A DNA stretch of 36,887 nt from an uncultured Candidatus Actinomarina sp. (GCA_902587025.1 CACIJJ010000008.1:1-36887); one strand, 5' to 3'. Positions 25,839-33,625 are shown, numbered from the stretch's first letter. Notes: generated by a model from the sequence alone, not told the origin. Made by a program: numbers and translations.

Positions 25839-27085
25839 TATGCTCTTCCATATTTTGTAATATCCATCTGTTTTAATAGTGCTATTAATACATCAACAAC
25901 AATACTGTTTCCAGCTTGTCTGTAAGCTTGGTTATTAGAAACCGTAATCTTAAAGTCATCTCTAAAGCCCATGAGCCTAAAACATTCTCTTGGTGTTAAT
26001 TTTCTAATTCTTCCCTTTTTATACGTAACATAATTATCTACACCAGCTCGGTGCATTTTGTGCATAGTAGACAATAAAGCCCTGGCAACTGGTAAATCTG
26101 TTTCTGGTTTTGAATAAAATTTCTTTGTTCCTGAATTTAATACATAATCTGAAACTTTATCAGATAGGTAATATTTGTCTTCTACTTTATTTATGTCAAA
26201 AATAAACTCATCGTAATCTTGAAATTCTTCTACACCTTCAAATATAAAATCTCCATGCCAATTGTATTGTTGGTTTCTTTTCTGACATAAAGCAACCTCA
26301 CCATTTATTTGAGTAAATCTTTTTTTAATATTTTTTTCTTTAGTTACAAACTTTACGCCTTTGTCTCCTAAGTAAAACTTTGAATTAATATTGTCCTCTA
26401 GAAAATCTTGCATTGTAGTTTTCAACTCAATTGGTTCCGGAAATATGAATTGGGTTTTTTTTCTAAAACCAACTACAAATATTCTTTCCCTATTTTGAGG
26501 AATACCATAATCTCTACTATTTAAAACCTGATGGTGGATATCATATCCAAGGTCTTCAAAGACATCTTGTATCACTTTCCAAGTATTTCCTTTATCGTGG
26601 TTGATAAGCCCTCTAACATTTTCAAATATAAAAACTCGTGGCTTACATTCATCAACAATTCTTGCAAAATCATAAAATAGAGTTCCGCGGGTATCTTCAA
26701 GTCCTAGTCTCTTTCCAACCATAGAAAAAGATTGACACGGACTTCCACCAACTAGTAGATCTACTTTATATTTGTATTTTTTAGCTGAAAAATTTGTGAC
26801 ATCATCATGCCAGTTCTTTTCATCAATTTTATAATTCTCAAAGTAAGATTGTTTGCAAAACTTATCAATGTCTCCAGAAAATACAATATTGGTTTTCAAA
26901 TTTAAACGTTTGAGTGCGTATTCGATTGCACCAACTCCGCTGAATAAAGTTGCTAAATTTATTGTTGCGTTTGGGTTCGAAAATTTTTTTTCAAACCAAG
27001 GGGTAAAGTCAATTTCATGATTTTGTGAATCTAAAGTTAGTTGCAAACTCTTCATTTGTACCATTTTAGTTAAACGTTGAGACAT
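25838..27085 (-). CDS. DNA (cytosine-5) methyltransferase
   Basis: A 415-aa C5-cytosine methyltransferase that would mark host DNA at the system's target. All main motifs are present: I LFSGVGAIE (47-55), IV with catalytic Cys117 in GGSPCQSFS, VI FENVRG (154-159), VIII QNRERIFVVGF, and IX-X LTPRECFRLMGF with AYRQAGNSIVV. The target-recognition region is about 235-350. The first 25 residues are an extension, and several internal ATGs are possible. A 213-nt gap upstream holds its promoter. It is coupled to the HNH gene and converges with the GHKL operon, so the methylase is made independently of the ATPase arm. Confidence 0.93.
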   Translation of the reverse strand: MSQRLTKMVQMKSLQLTLDSQNHEIDFTPWFEKKFSNPNATINLATLFSGVGAIEYALKRLNLKTNIVFSGDIDKFCKQSYFENYKIDEKNWHDDVTNFSAKKYKYKVDLLVGGSPCQSFSMVGKRLGLEDTRGTLFYDFARIVDECKPRVFIFENVRGLINHDKGNTWKVIQDVFEDLGYDIHHQVLNSRDYGIPQNRERIFVVGFRKKTQFIFPEPIELKTTMQDFLEDNINSKFYLGDKGVKFVTKEKNIKKRFTQINGEVALCQKRNQQYNWHGDFIFEGVEEFQDYDEFIFDINKVEDKYYLSDKVSDYVLNSGTKKFYSKPETDLPVARALLSTMHKMHRAGVDNYVTYKKGRIRKLTPRECFRLMGFRDDFKITVSNNQAYRQAGNSIVVDVLIALLKQMDITKYGRA

Positions 27086-27298
27086 ATTCTATTAAGTACC
27101 TTTTAAGTTCTTCAAGCATTTGTACGTGGATAAGATAATTGGTTTTTAAACAATTTTATGGTCACGAAAAAAGAACGCAATTTAAATAGATAAAAGGCTA
27201 ATAAAAAACACAATTAATGTATTTTTTACTTGCATGAAGTTTGACTATTTTAGACTCAAAAGTATTAATGAAGTATCTAATTAAAAATTTTTAGGATA

Positions 27299-28054
27299 CT
27301 AATCTACACTTTGTTGAAATGAATTAACAGAGTCAACATAAGAACAAGTATCACAGCCTTCATTTATTTCAGGAATAGAGTTTGAATCCAAAACTTTTTT
27401 AATTTTAAATATTTTATCTTCGACCCATTCTGTTGACCCTTTGTATTCAAGAATATATGTTTTGAATTTCATGACATCATTAAATTTTTTTGACGTCTTA
27501 ATACCATTTGAATAAAGAAAAACACTGTCATCGGCTACTTTAAAACCATTCATTTTAAATAGCCATTGATAAATATCTATTTGTCTTTTGTACTGCTCTT
27601 TCCAACGCGTACCATCATTTAAATCAATTTCTTTTGGAGTAGAAGTTGATTTATATTCAACGATAACTAATTCTTTCGTATCAGTATCAATCCAAACATC
27701 GTCTACAGATCCCGTAATAATTAAATCTGTTTGTTGATGGTGATATTGTATTCCTTTTCTATTGTTTCTCCAATCTTCCATGTCTTCATGTTCAAAAGGT
27801 ATTAAGTTTCTTTTTAAACTAACCATGTAGGGATGTGGTTCACCTTTTTTTCTATAAATATCAAGTTCTTTTTTCATTAATTCATCATGAGCAATGTTTA
27901 ATGTAAACGCTGGTATACCTATATCTAAAATATTCCCAACTTTATTTAGGTAGAAACACCTCTGACACGTAAGGAAGCTATCAATTCCACTTCTACTTAA
28001 TTTAAAAGTCTTTCCTGATTCATACTTATATGTATTATTTTTTCTAAATGTCAT
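27299..28054 (-). CDS. Cas4-like PD-(D/E)XK nuclease
   Basis: A 251-aa RecB/Cas4-like nuclease. The active-site residues are Asp118 in GSVDDVW, Glu133 and Lys135 in VIVEYKSTS, with His56 in the upstream helix. Cys30/Cys33 near the N terminus and Cys234/Cys237 at the C terminus could hold a [4Fe-4S] cluster as in Cas4 and AddB. A good Shine-Dalgarno GGAG stands 5 nt before the ATG. It follows the 178-aa gene by 2 nt in an operon of at least three genes. No CRISPR array or cas genes are present, so it is a solo Cas4-like exonuclease, as in phages and mobile elements. Confidence 0.75.
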   Translation of the reverse strand: MTFRKNNTYKYESGKTFKLSRSGIDSFLTCQRCFYLNKVGNILDIGIPAFTLNIAHDELMKKELDIYRKKGEPHPYMVSLKRNLIPFEHEDMEDWRNNRKGIQYHHQQTDLIITGSVDDVWIDTDTKELVIVEYKSTSTPKEIDLNDGTRWKEQYKRQIDIYQWLFKMNGFKVADDSVFLYSNGIKTSKKFNDVMKFKTYILEYKGSTEWVEDKIFKIKKVLDSNSIPEINEGCDTCSYVDSVNSFQQSVD

Positions 28055-28056
28055 AA

Positions 28057-28593
28057 TTACTCCTCATTATCTTTAATAGATGGAAAACTGTCAATTGTAA
28101 AATACTCACCAGATGGTAAACCCCATATGTTTGTTACATCACTCCAACGAAATCCATTTTTTTCATCTAAATCCCCCGGGTAAATTACTGAAGCAACGTA
28201 TTGAAACAATAACTTTGTTGGAATTTCTTTAACATGTGATTTTGATTGTTTTGAATCGACAGCAGATTTAAGCTTTTCAATATATTCCAAAGTTCTTATT
28301 GAAACTTTTCCACCAGCATTTCTAGAGTTACGTTGTAGTTCCATCTTTAAATTTATTGGTTTAGGTTGAGACAGTTTTATGTGAACTCTTGTGGGTGAAA
28401 GAAATGATTTTTGATCATAGAGTTTTGAAAATCCTTTTCCAAGATCTAAATTTAACTTTTTTGAATCTTTTTCAAATCTCATAGTTGTCCACACATCATT
28501 GCCATTTGGTGTGAACCCCAAAAATCTTTTTCCACCATATAAATTTCTTCTTTTGGCATTATCTTCATAAATTTTATTTAATTTTTTAGTCAT
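28057..28593 (-). CDS. Unrecognised 178-aa protein
   Basis: I do not recognise this protein. It is basic in its first half (TKKLNKIYEDNAKRRNLYGGKRF) and mixed alpha/beta, without membrane segments or cysteines. The Shine-Dalgarno AAGGAG is 4 nt from the ATG, so the start is secure. It is 2 nt upstream of the Cas4-like nuclease and the two are surely co-translated; an accessory DNA-binding or single-strand-binding role is only a guess. The long inverted-repeat element lies immediately upstream, and an 18-codon ORF overlaps its start by 4 nt. Confidence 0.6.
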   Translation of the reverse strand: MTKKLNKIYEDNAKRRNLYGGKRFLGFTPNGNDVWTTMRFEKDSKKLNLDLGKGFSKLYDQKSFLSPTRVHIKLSQPKPINLKMELQRNSRNAGGKVSIRTLEYIEKLKSAVDSKQSKSHVKEIPTKLLFQYVASVIYPGDLDEKNGFRWSDVTNIWGLPSGEYFTIDSFPSIKDNEE

Positions 28594-28646
28594 ATAACTC
28601 CTTTATATTTTGAATTGTCAAACCAGCAGTTAATCAAGACAGGCAT
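28590..28646 (-). CDS. Possible 18-codon upstream ORF coupled to the 178-aa gene
   Basis: ATG at 28646 opens an 18-residue frame whose TGA overlaps the next ATG in an ATGA junction. It runs through the 5' flank and one arm of the 13-bp inverted repeat, so ribosomes on it would open that stem. Its own ribosome-binding site is weak (AAAG), and it may be chance. Confidence 0.25.
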   Translation of the reverse strand: MPVLINCWFDNSKYKGVI

Positions 28647-28811
28647 CTTTATCACAGTAAAAAACAACTGCTGGTTTGGCGTAGATAGATTAAATAACTG
28701 TGGTGTTCAACAAAAGGGTACAGAAAGGTCAAGCTTTAGGAGGTGAAGAGCTTGGTAAACAAACCCCACGTTCTAAACTCTCTTTAGACTCTATTCCACA
28801 GTTATTTAATT
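28615..28811. ncRNA. Candidate structured RNA element with two long inverted repeats
   Basis: Stem A: CAAACCAGCAGTT (28619-28631) pairs perfectly with AACTGCTGGTTTG (28666-28678). Stem B: ATTAAATAACTGTGG (28689-28703) pairs perfectly with CCACAGTTATTTAAT (28796-28810). Inside B are CAAGCT/AGCTTG (28730-28735 with 28749-28754), presenting AGGAGGTGA in its loop, and TCTAAA/TTTAGA near 28772-28788. Both main stems extend with G-U pairs only if the plus strand is the RNA (28618 with 28679, 28688 with 28811), which favours a plus-strand transcript antisense to the flanking genes. No known RNA family was recognised. Confidence 0.4.
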
Positions 28812-28838
28812 CGAGTTGGTAAGCATTTCTATGCTTGG

Positions 28839-29153
28839 TTAGAATTTTTTGTCTAATCTCTTATCTTCATGAAACTTGACAAACAATCTAATATTATTTA
28901 TTTCATAATGGTATCTTGTAATGCTCCTAAATATGGCCCAACTAAATATAGGAATTTCATTCAACCACTTTGTGAATATATATTGATCCATATCTGGTAG
29001 ATCCAAAAAAAGTTTTTCGTCTTTTATAGATATACCAGACCTAACCCTTCGAACTAACTTAATAGCTTTACGTAGGTTAAATCTCTCTATTCTTTTGTGG
29101 TATTTATTTAGTTCTTTATCTAAACCAAATAACTCATCACTATATTTATACAT
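28839..29153 (-). CDS. Unrecognised 104-aa basic protein
   Basis: I do not recognise this protein. It is basic, helical and rich in aromatic residues (KWLNEIPIFSWAIFRSITRYHYE), without cysteine clusters. I start it at the ATG at 29153 because a strong AAAGGAG lies 6 nt upstream. An earlier in-frame ATG at 29171 has none, and the Shine-Dalgarno site would then be inside the gene. It is the first gene of the rightmost accessory operon, followed by the inverted-repeat element, the 178-aa protein and the Cas4-like nuclease. A hairpin AAGCAT/ATGCTT follows its stop codon at 28821-28836. Confidence 0.55.
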   Translation of the reverse strand: MYKYSDELFGLDKELNKYHKRIERFNLRKAIKLVRRVRSGISIKDEKLFLDLPDMDQYIFTKWLNEIPIFSWAIFRSITRYHYEINNIRLFVKFHEDKRLDKKF

Positions 29154-29295
29154 GATTAACTCCTTTGTCATTAATGGCGTGGGTATATATAACAGTTCAA
29201 TCAGAAGGATTTAAGAAGGCGCCAATATTCTTCAATATGGTTTTAATATGGAATTTCTTCTTAAATACTTCAGAAATCTGAAATATTATATAATT

Positions 29296-29322
29296 GACAA
29301 TTAACCATTGTGATTAATTGTC
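29296..29322. repeat. Inverted repeat GACAATTAA / TTAATTGTC
   Basis: A perfect 9-bp inverted repeat with a 9-nt centre. Related arms recur as TAATTGTT/AACAATTA at 29369-29386, so the AATTGT unit is present four times within 90 nt. This suggests operator half-sites, although AT-rich sequence makes chance pairing easier. Confidence 0.4.
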
Positions 29323-29332
29323 TCTCTACAAA

Positions 29333-29363
29333 TAAAAAATCGACTTACGTCGATATTTTTTTA
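29333..29363. terminator. Bidirectional intrinsic terminator
   Basis: ATCGAC-TTAC-GTCGAT forms a perfect 6-bp stem with an A-tract on the left and a T-tract on the right, so it can end transcription on either strand. No gene ends directly beside it, so it may insulate the oxidoreductase gene from antisense or upstream transcripts. Confidence 0.55.
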
Positions 29364-29398
29364 TTATTTAATTGTTAAAAACAATTATACCACACAAA

Positions 29399-29421
29399 TA
29401 CCCAAAAGTCAAATTTGGGTA
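29399..29421. repeat. Inverted repeat TACCCAAA / TTTGGGTA
   Basis: A perfect 8-bp inverted repeat with a 7-nt centre about 200 nt upstream of the GMC oxidoreductase start. It is the most G/C-containing symmetric site in an AT-rich gap, which makes it a fair operator candidate. Confidence 0.4.
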
Positions 29422-29625
29422 CCCTATGATCATTGAGGTTTGAAAATTTTTTAAAAAATCTTTATTTAAAAAATAAACACATACTTTGTATCATCAAAAT
29501 TTAAAAAAGTCAAATTTCGTATTTTTTTATGTTTTTGCATACCTTTCGCCTCAAATGTGCTTTATCACTGCCAAAACTGCCAAAAGTAAATAGGTCCCTA
29601 TGAAAACAACCTGTACAATATATAT

Positions 29626-31467
29626 ATGGATAAAAGAATATCTAAATCATTCAGGGTCATTTTTTCTAGTTTGTACCCAAATTTCAATGAAGAAGAAGCA
29701 AGAAACTCTGAGAAATACTTTAACTTTATCCTCGCAAATTTTCCTGATAGATCAGAGATTGTACTGCTAAAAATAGTCTTTTTTTTGTTTTCTTTTGGAG
29801 TAAGAAGGGTGTTAATAAAAGACAAAAATATTCCTAAATTTGTAAAAAATTTACAAAGCTCCAACTTGTCATTGCTCAGAAAACTAGGTTCAAGCATGAC
29901 AGCATTATTTGGATTAAGCACTGCAAGGTCCCTTGACGGTGAGGGTTCTGTATACAAACATCTCGATTATCCGATCTATAAAAATACGACAATAGAAAAA
30001 AAAGACGTATCAATTCCAAAAAGTATTGAGGTAGCAGTGATTGGAAGTGGATCTGGCGGAGGTGTTGCAGCCAATATTCTCAATGAAAAATATGAAGTAG
30101 GTCTCTTCGAAAAAGGCAGTCATGGAAATGGTGAGACAAACAACGAGACATTCGGATATCACAACTTCTATGACACTAACGGAATACAACAAACCAGAGG
30201 ATATAAAGTCTTACTTTTGGCTGGAATGGGTATTGGTGGAGGTACCAGCGTGAATTGGACAACTTCTCTTCGAACACCTGACAAGATATTAGATGAATGG
30301 GACTCACTTACAGGACAAGATAACTATTTCAACTCCAGTGAATTTAAAAGCAGTATGGATTATGTCTGTAAAGAATTAAATGTTGATGTAGAAAATAATA
30401 GACTCCCACAAAAAGAAGAGAAATTGGCAGAGGGTTTAGAGCTTAATAATCTAAGTTATAAAATTATCCCGAGGAACACCAGTAATGCAGATTGCACAGA
30501 ATCTGGCTTCAGTACTTTTGGTCGTTACGATGAAAGTATCAACTCCACTAACAAAGTTTGGTTTTCAGAAGATAAATTTGACCCTAAAAATGTGTTCAGT
30601 GATACAAATATCAAAAGCCTTGATATATCAAATGGAAAAGCAACACACATTAATGTTGAAAATAACGGGACATTACATAAAGTCGGCGTTGATAAGGTGA
30701 TTCTTGCTGCTGGTTCCCTTAATACACCTAAAATATTGCTTGATAGTGGATACAGAAATAAACATCTTGGTCATAATTTAAAACTACATCCTGTTTCTGG
30801 TGTAGCAGGCAAATTCTTAGACGAACAGAAGCCATGGGCTGGAACGATGCAGGGTATTTACTCAGATGATAATTTGTTTATGAAAGACAATTATGGATAC
30901 CTTTTAGAGGGGCTACCAATGCATCCAAGTCTTTTCTTCCCGTTTTTTCCAAATAACACTGATAAATTTGATGATTTTGTTGAAAGCTACAATCATTGGT
31001 CTGGAGGGATAGTTCTGACATCAGACACAAGCTCTGGGTCGATCATCAATAAGAACCCCCAACATTTATGGGATTATAATTTAAACGATTTTGATCATAA
31101 GAACTTGATGCATGGAATTGAAAATCTTATACGAGCAAATTATTTAGCCGGCGCAGAAGAGATTATGGTTGCCGCCTCTCCCACAATGCATTGGAAAAAA
31201 TCATCAAATATAGATATCGAAGACTTCATAAATGAGATCGGAGCAATAAAAAATCAGCCTTTTAGAATGTTGCTTGGTTCTGCCCACCAAATGGGAACCG
31301 CAAGGATGAATCCAGATCCAAATCTAGGAGTAACTGATATTGATGGAAAAGTACATGGATTAGATAATGTTTATGTTGTTGACTCATCTGTATTTCCTCG
31401 ATGTTCTGGAGTGAATCCAATGGTGACTGTGCAGTCAACAAGTCATTTTTTAATGTCGAAAATTTGA
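29626..31467 (+). CDS. GMC-family FAD-dependent oxidoreductase
   Basis: A 613-aa flavoprotein. An N-terminal extension of about 130 residues, partly hydrophobic (IVLLKIVFFLFSFGVRRVLI), may bind membrane. Then come the FAD-binding motif VAVIGSGSGGGVAA (about 137-150), the GMC signature GMGIGGGTSVNW, LAAGSLNTPKILL, and the C-terminal SAHQMGTARM and GLDNVYVVDSSVFP with the active-site His and Asn (GVNPM). The form resembles long-chain or sterol alcohol oxidases/dehydrogenases, so an alcohol group of a lipid or terpenoid is the likely substrate. It is a single-gene transcript from the 454-nt gap upstream, converging with a thioesterase gene after 1 nt. Confidence 0.85.
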   Translation: MDKRISKSFRVIFSSLYPNFNEEEARNSEKYFNFILANFPDRSEIVLLKIVFFLFSFGVRRVLIKDKNIPKFVKNLQSSNLSLLRKLGSSMTALFGLSTARSLDGEGSVYKHLDYPIYKNTTIEKKDVSIPKSIEVAVIGSGSGGGVAANILNEKYEVGLFEKGSHGNGETNNETFGYHNFYDTNGIQQTRGYKVLLLAGMGIGGGTSVNWTTSLRTPDKILDEWDSLTGQDNYFNSSEFKSSMDYVCKELNVDVENNRLPQKEEKLAEGLELNNLSYKIIPRNTSNADCTESGFSTFGRYDESINSTNKVWFSEDKFDPKNVFSDTNIKSLDISNGKATHINVENNGTLHKVGVDKVILAAGSLNTPKILLDSGYRNKHLGHNLKLHPVSGVAGKFLDEQKPWAGTMQGIYSDDNLFMKDNYGYLLEGLPMHPSLFFPFFPNNTDKFDDFVESYNHWSGGIVLTSDTSSGSIINKNPQHLWDYNLNDFDHKNLMHGIENLIRANYLAGAEEIMVAASPTMHWKKSSNIDIEDFINEIGAIKNQPFRMLLGSAHQMGTARMNPDPNLGVTDIDGKVHGLDNVYVVDSSVFPRCSGVNPMVTVQSTSHFLMSKI

Positions 31468-31468
31468 T

Positions 31469-31972
31469 TTATGGATATTTTCTTTCAGGAGAAAAATATT
31501 CTCTTGCAGCATCTTGACCTAAATCTATAAATAAACCATCTGATTCGACATGTATAAACTCTTCAGATTGGATAACAGATTCTGTATAAACTTTATTTCC
31601 ATCAATATTTTTAACCCATGCATAAATTTCAAATTCTTTTTCAACTGGTGAGGGCACTCTAAAATTTACATTCAGATTTGCTGTAACGCAAAATAAATTC
31701 TGAGTAAATGTTGCATATCCCATCATTTCATCCAGAACTGTAGAAAGGATTCCTCCATGTACCAAGCCAGGTCCACCTTCAAAGCTTTTATCAAATACAT
31801 ATTTTGCATAAATTTTTCTATCTTTAATTACAGGAACCATTTTCATACCTCTAGAGTTTTCAACACCGCTCACAAATGATGAATCCGGATATAAGTCTTG
31901 AAGAACAGTACCATCTGCCCAACCAGTACTTGTTATTTCTAAGTTGTCTCCAGTGATGTACTTATACTTCAT
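31469..31972 (-). CDS. PaaI/4HBT-type acyl-CoA thioesterase
   Basis: A 167-aa hotdog-fold protein with the active-site pattern GPGLVHGGILSTVLDEMMGYA (His-Gly-Gly and an acidic residue in the helix) near 72-92 and the strand ANLNVNFRVPSPV. It hydrolyses an unknown acyl-CoA. It is a different branch from the thioesterase at 2038-2526. It overlaps the translin-like gene by 4 nt, and its convergent neighbour is the GMC oxidoreductase; together an oxidase and thioesterase could serve one lipid pathway, but that is inference. Confidence 0.8.
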   Translation of the reverse strand: MKYKYITGDNLEITSTGWADGTVLQDLYPDSSFVSGVENSRGMKMVPVIKDRKIYAKYVFDKSFEGGPGLVHGGILSTVLDEMMGYATFTQNLFCVTANLNVNFRVPSPVEKEFEIYAWVKNIDGNKVYTESVIQSEEFIHVESDGLFIDLGQDAAREYFSPERKYP

Positions 31973-32586
31973 TTCTTATTTTTTAATTCTTTTCGTAATG
32001 ATTCACTAACTATAGCATTTGTGAGATCTGAGCGAGTTCTCTCAATGATTGCTCGGGCTGTATCTGCATATCGTCTAAGACCTCCTGTAAGGGCATCAGG
32101 ATAATCTAATTCATTTAATATCTCCATAGAAGACTCCATGAGATCTAAATACTTTTCACCTTCTTCAATTTCAAGTTTTCTTAATTTATCAAGCACTTTT
32201 CTTCTCCACTCTCCAACGGCATCACCAAGTCCTTGTATGTAGTTTGATGCTGAAACATTCATTTTAGAAAATTCTAGAAGTACATTATTTTTTTCAAATT
32301 CATAGACTAAAGAGGCTTCAATTAATTCTCTTTCAGAATCATTTACATATCCTGTAAAACGCAACTCTGGAATATCTTTAAGTGAAGTTTGTAATTTCTT
32401 GTAGTTATTATTTGCCTTATCCAAATGTTGTTTTGCCTCGTCTAGATTGTTACGGTGGACATTCCTGATTGATTTAGAACAAGATTTTATGATCTCTCTG
32501 GAGAGTTTTAGGGACTGTTCTCTAATATCGTTTAATTTATCAAACTCTTTAACGAGACTATTGGTAATCTGCTCAGGTGTTTTCAA
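31969..32586 (-). CDS. Translin-family RNA/DNA-binding protein
   Basis: A 205-aa all-helical protein. The opening REQSLKLSREIIKSCSKSIRNVHR, the central GYVNDSERELIEASLVYEF, and ASNYIQGLGDAVGEWRRKVL followed by LDYPDALTGGLRRYADTARA match the translin family, found in eukaryotes, archaea and a few bacterial groups. Eukaryotic translin forms octameric rings with TRAX that trim small RNAs and tRNA fragments. The bacterial and archaeal proteins are little studied. The TRAX-type catalytic acidic residues cannot be confirmed by eye. It overlaps the thioesterase by 4 nt and lies 3 nt after the membrane protein gene. Confidence 0.8.
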   Translation of the reverse strand: MKTPEQITNSLVKEFDKLNDIREQSLKLSREIIKSCSKSIRNVHRNNLDEAKQHLDKANNNYKKLQTSLKDIPELRFTGYVNDSERELIEASLVYEFEKNNVLLEFSKMNVSASNYIQGLGDAVGEWRRKVLDKLRKLEIEEGEKYLDLMESSMEILNELDYPDALTGGLRRYADTARAIIERTRSDLTNAIVSESLRKELKNKK

Positions 32587-32589
32587 GTT

Positions 32590-32964
32590 TTAAACAGCTT
32601 CTTTGAAGTAGCTTTCTTCCTCTACCGTATTTTCAACTTTATTGCCCATGGTTAGATTATTTTGTACCTGCATGGATTTTCTTACCTGAAAGGAGAGGAA
32701 CGCATAAATGCCAAATACGCAATCAAGAACAAGGTGAAAAATAAATAATGGGACAGACATGGTCTGTATAGATACAAAGAAAGTTGAGACTGCAAGTAGT
32801 CCTAGTACTAGATACCCTCTTCTTTGCCTATTCACCATGGAGTCATATTCAGGAGAGATAATATAGGCGTAACTGTTTTGATTTTTGGAAATCTGAATCT
32901 CCGGAAGTATCACTGCCATCGATAGTGATAAAAGTAGCCCTATTAAAATTAATGTTGAACTCAT
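32590..32964 (-). CDS. Small membrane protein with three predicted membrane segments
   Basis: A 124-aa protein I do not recognise. Hydrophobic segments lie at about 4-22, 51-68 and 72-94, with a basic loop VNRQRRGY before the second. The C-terminal 30 residues are hydrophilic and acidic. The PEIQISKNQNSYAY stretch between the first two segments is likely outside or inside depending on topology, which I cannot fix. It is 3 nt upstream of the translin-like gene and 61 nt downstream of plsY. Confidence 0.55.
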   Translation of the reverse strand: MSSTLILIGLLLSLSMAVILPEIQISKNQNSYAYIISPEYDSMVNRQRRGYLVLGLLAVSTFFVSIQTMSVPLFIFHLVLDCVFGIYAFLSFQVRKSMQVQNNLTMGNKVENTVEEESYFKEAV

Positions 32965-33025
32965 TGCCCTGCCTCAACTCTTCTTAGAAATATATTACAA
33001 CAAATCTAATTTATATTCTTAAGTT

Positions 33026-33625
33026 TCAAAATTTATTCTCGTCACCTTTTGATAGTCGTGATAGATTTTCTCGATGCTGATAGAAAATCAGTAACAAAAT
33101 AAATACTTGAAACCCAACGATGTAAATTTCTGGTGATTGGAAAATGACATAAAGTGCACCAACTGAACATGTAATCAGACTTGATATTGCTGAAATTCTA
33201 AAAATGAAGAAAATTCCAAAATAAAGTGCGATAAATGCAAAAATTAGGGCAATTTCCCAAAATAAAAACCCTAAATCTGGTGCAAGAAAAACAATATATC
33301 CTATTACTGTCCCTAAATACGTTGCTACGCCCTTTCCTCCTTTAAATTTATAAAATATTGGAAAACAATGCCCTATTACGGCGAGAGATGCATAGATTAA
33401 TGTCTCTAATTCGCCTCCAAAAATCAGAAATGGAGCAATTCCTTTAAATAAATCGCAAACAAGTACGAATATTGCGTATTTTTTTCCGAGTGCTCGCAAA
33501 ACGTTTGAAGAACCTGGATTTCCACTTCCAATCTCTTGAATGTTGATATTTTTGAATTTTGCAACAATATAAGCAAAATTAATCGAACCTATTAGATAGC
33601 TTGCAATTACCGGAACAATGCTCAT
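33026..33625 (-). CDS. plsY: Acyl-phosphate:glycerol-3-phosphate acyltransferase
   Basis: Integral membrane enzyme that starts phospholipid synthesis by moving an acyl group from acyl-phosphate to glycerol-3-phosphate. The 199-aa sequence has the PlsY motifs: SYLIGSINFAYIVAK at the start, GSGNPGSSNVLRALGKK, and KFKGGKGVAT with its conserved Gly-rich loop, plus about six hydrophobic segments. The TSS region upstream is short (80 nt, shared with the divergent zinc-ribbon gene). Identification is firm. Confidence 0.93.
   Translation of the reverse strand: MSIVPVIASYLIGSINFAYIVAKFKNINIQEIGSGNPGSSNVLRALGKKYAIFVLVCDLFKGIAPFLIFGGELETLIYASLAVIGHCFPIFYKFKGGKGVATYLGTVIGYIVFLAPDLGFLFWEIALIFAFIALYFGIFFIFRISAISSLITCSVGALYVIFQSPEIYIVGFQVFILLLIFYQHRENLSRLSKGDENKF

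Larger units (their letters stand above)
29154..29625. other. Hairpin-rich intergenic region at the right border of the island
   Basis: About 470 nt without a convincing gene. It holds a bidirectional terminator-like hairpin, three other inverted repeats, and two copies of AAGTCAAATTT (about 29407 and 29508). It is very AT-rich and separates the minus-strand accessory operon from the plus-strand GMC oxidoreductase, so both promoters must be here. A 35-codon plus-strand frame at 29174-29281 has no ribosome-binding site and I do not call it. Confidence 0.6.

Noticed and set aside
27067-27120. 17-residue frame overlapping the methyltransferase start
   Set aside because: A weak start and no amino-acid bias make a leader peptide unsupported.
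28615-28811. Retron, tmRNA or CRISPR explanation for the inverted repeats
   Set aside because: There is no reverse transcriptase nearby, no tag peptide or tRNA-like end, and no tandem repeats.
10394-29153. Prophage or integrative element
   Set aside because: I find no integrase, transposase, phage structural gene or tRNA-derived attachment repeat at the borders.
29174-29281. 35-codon plus-strand frame
   Set aside because: No ribosome-binding site or recognisable composition, and it overlaps the promoter side of the minus-strand gene.
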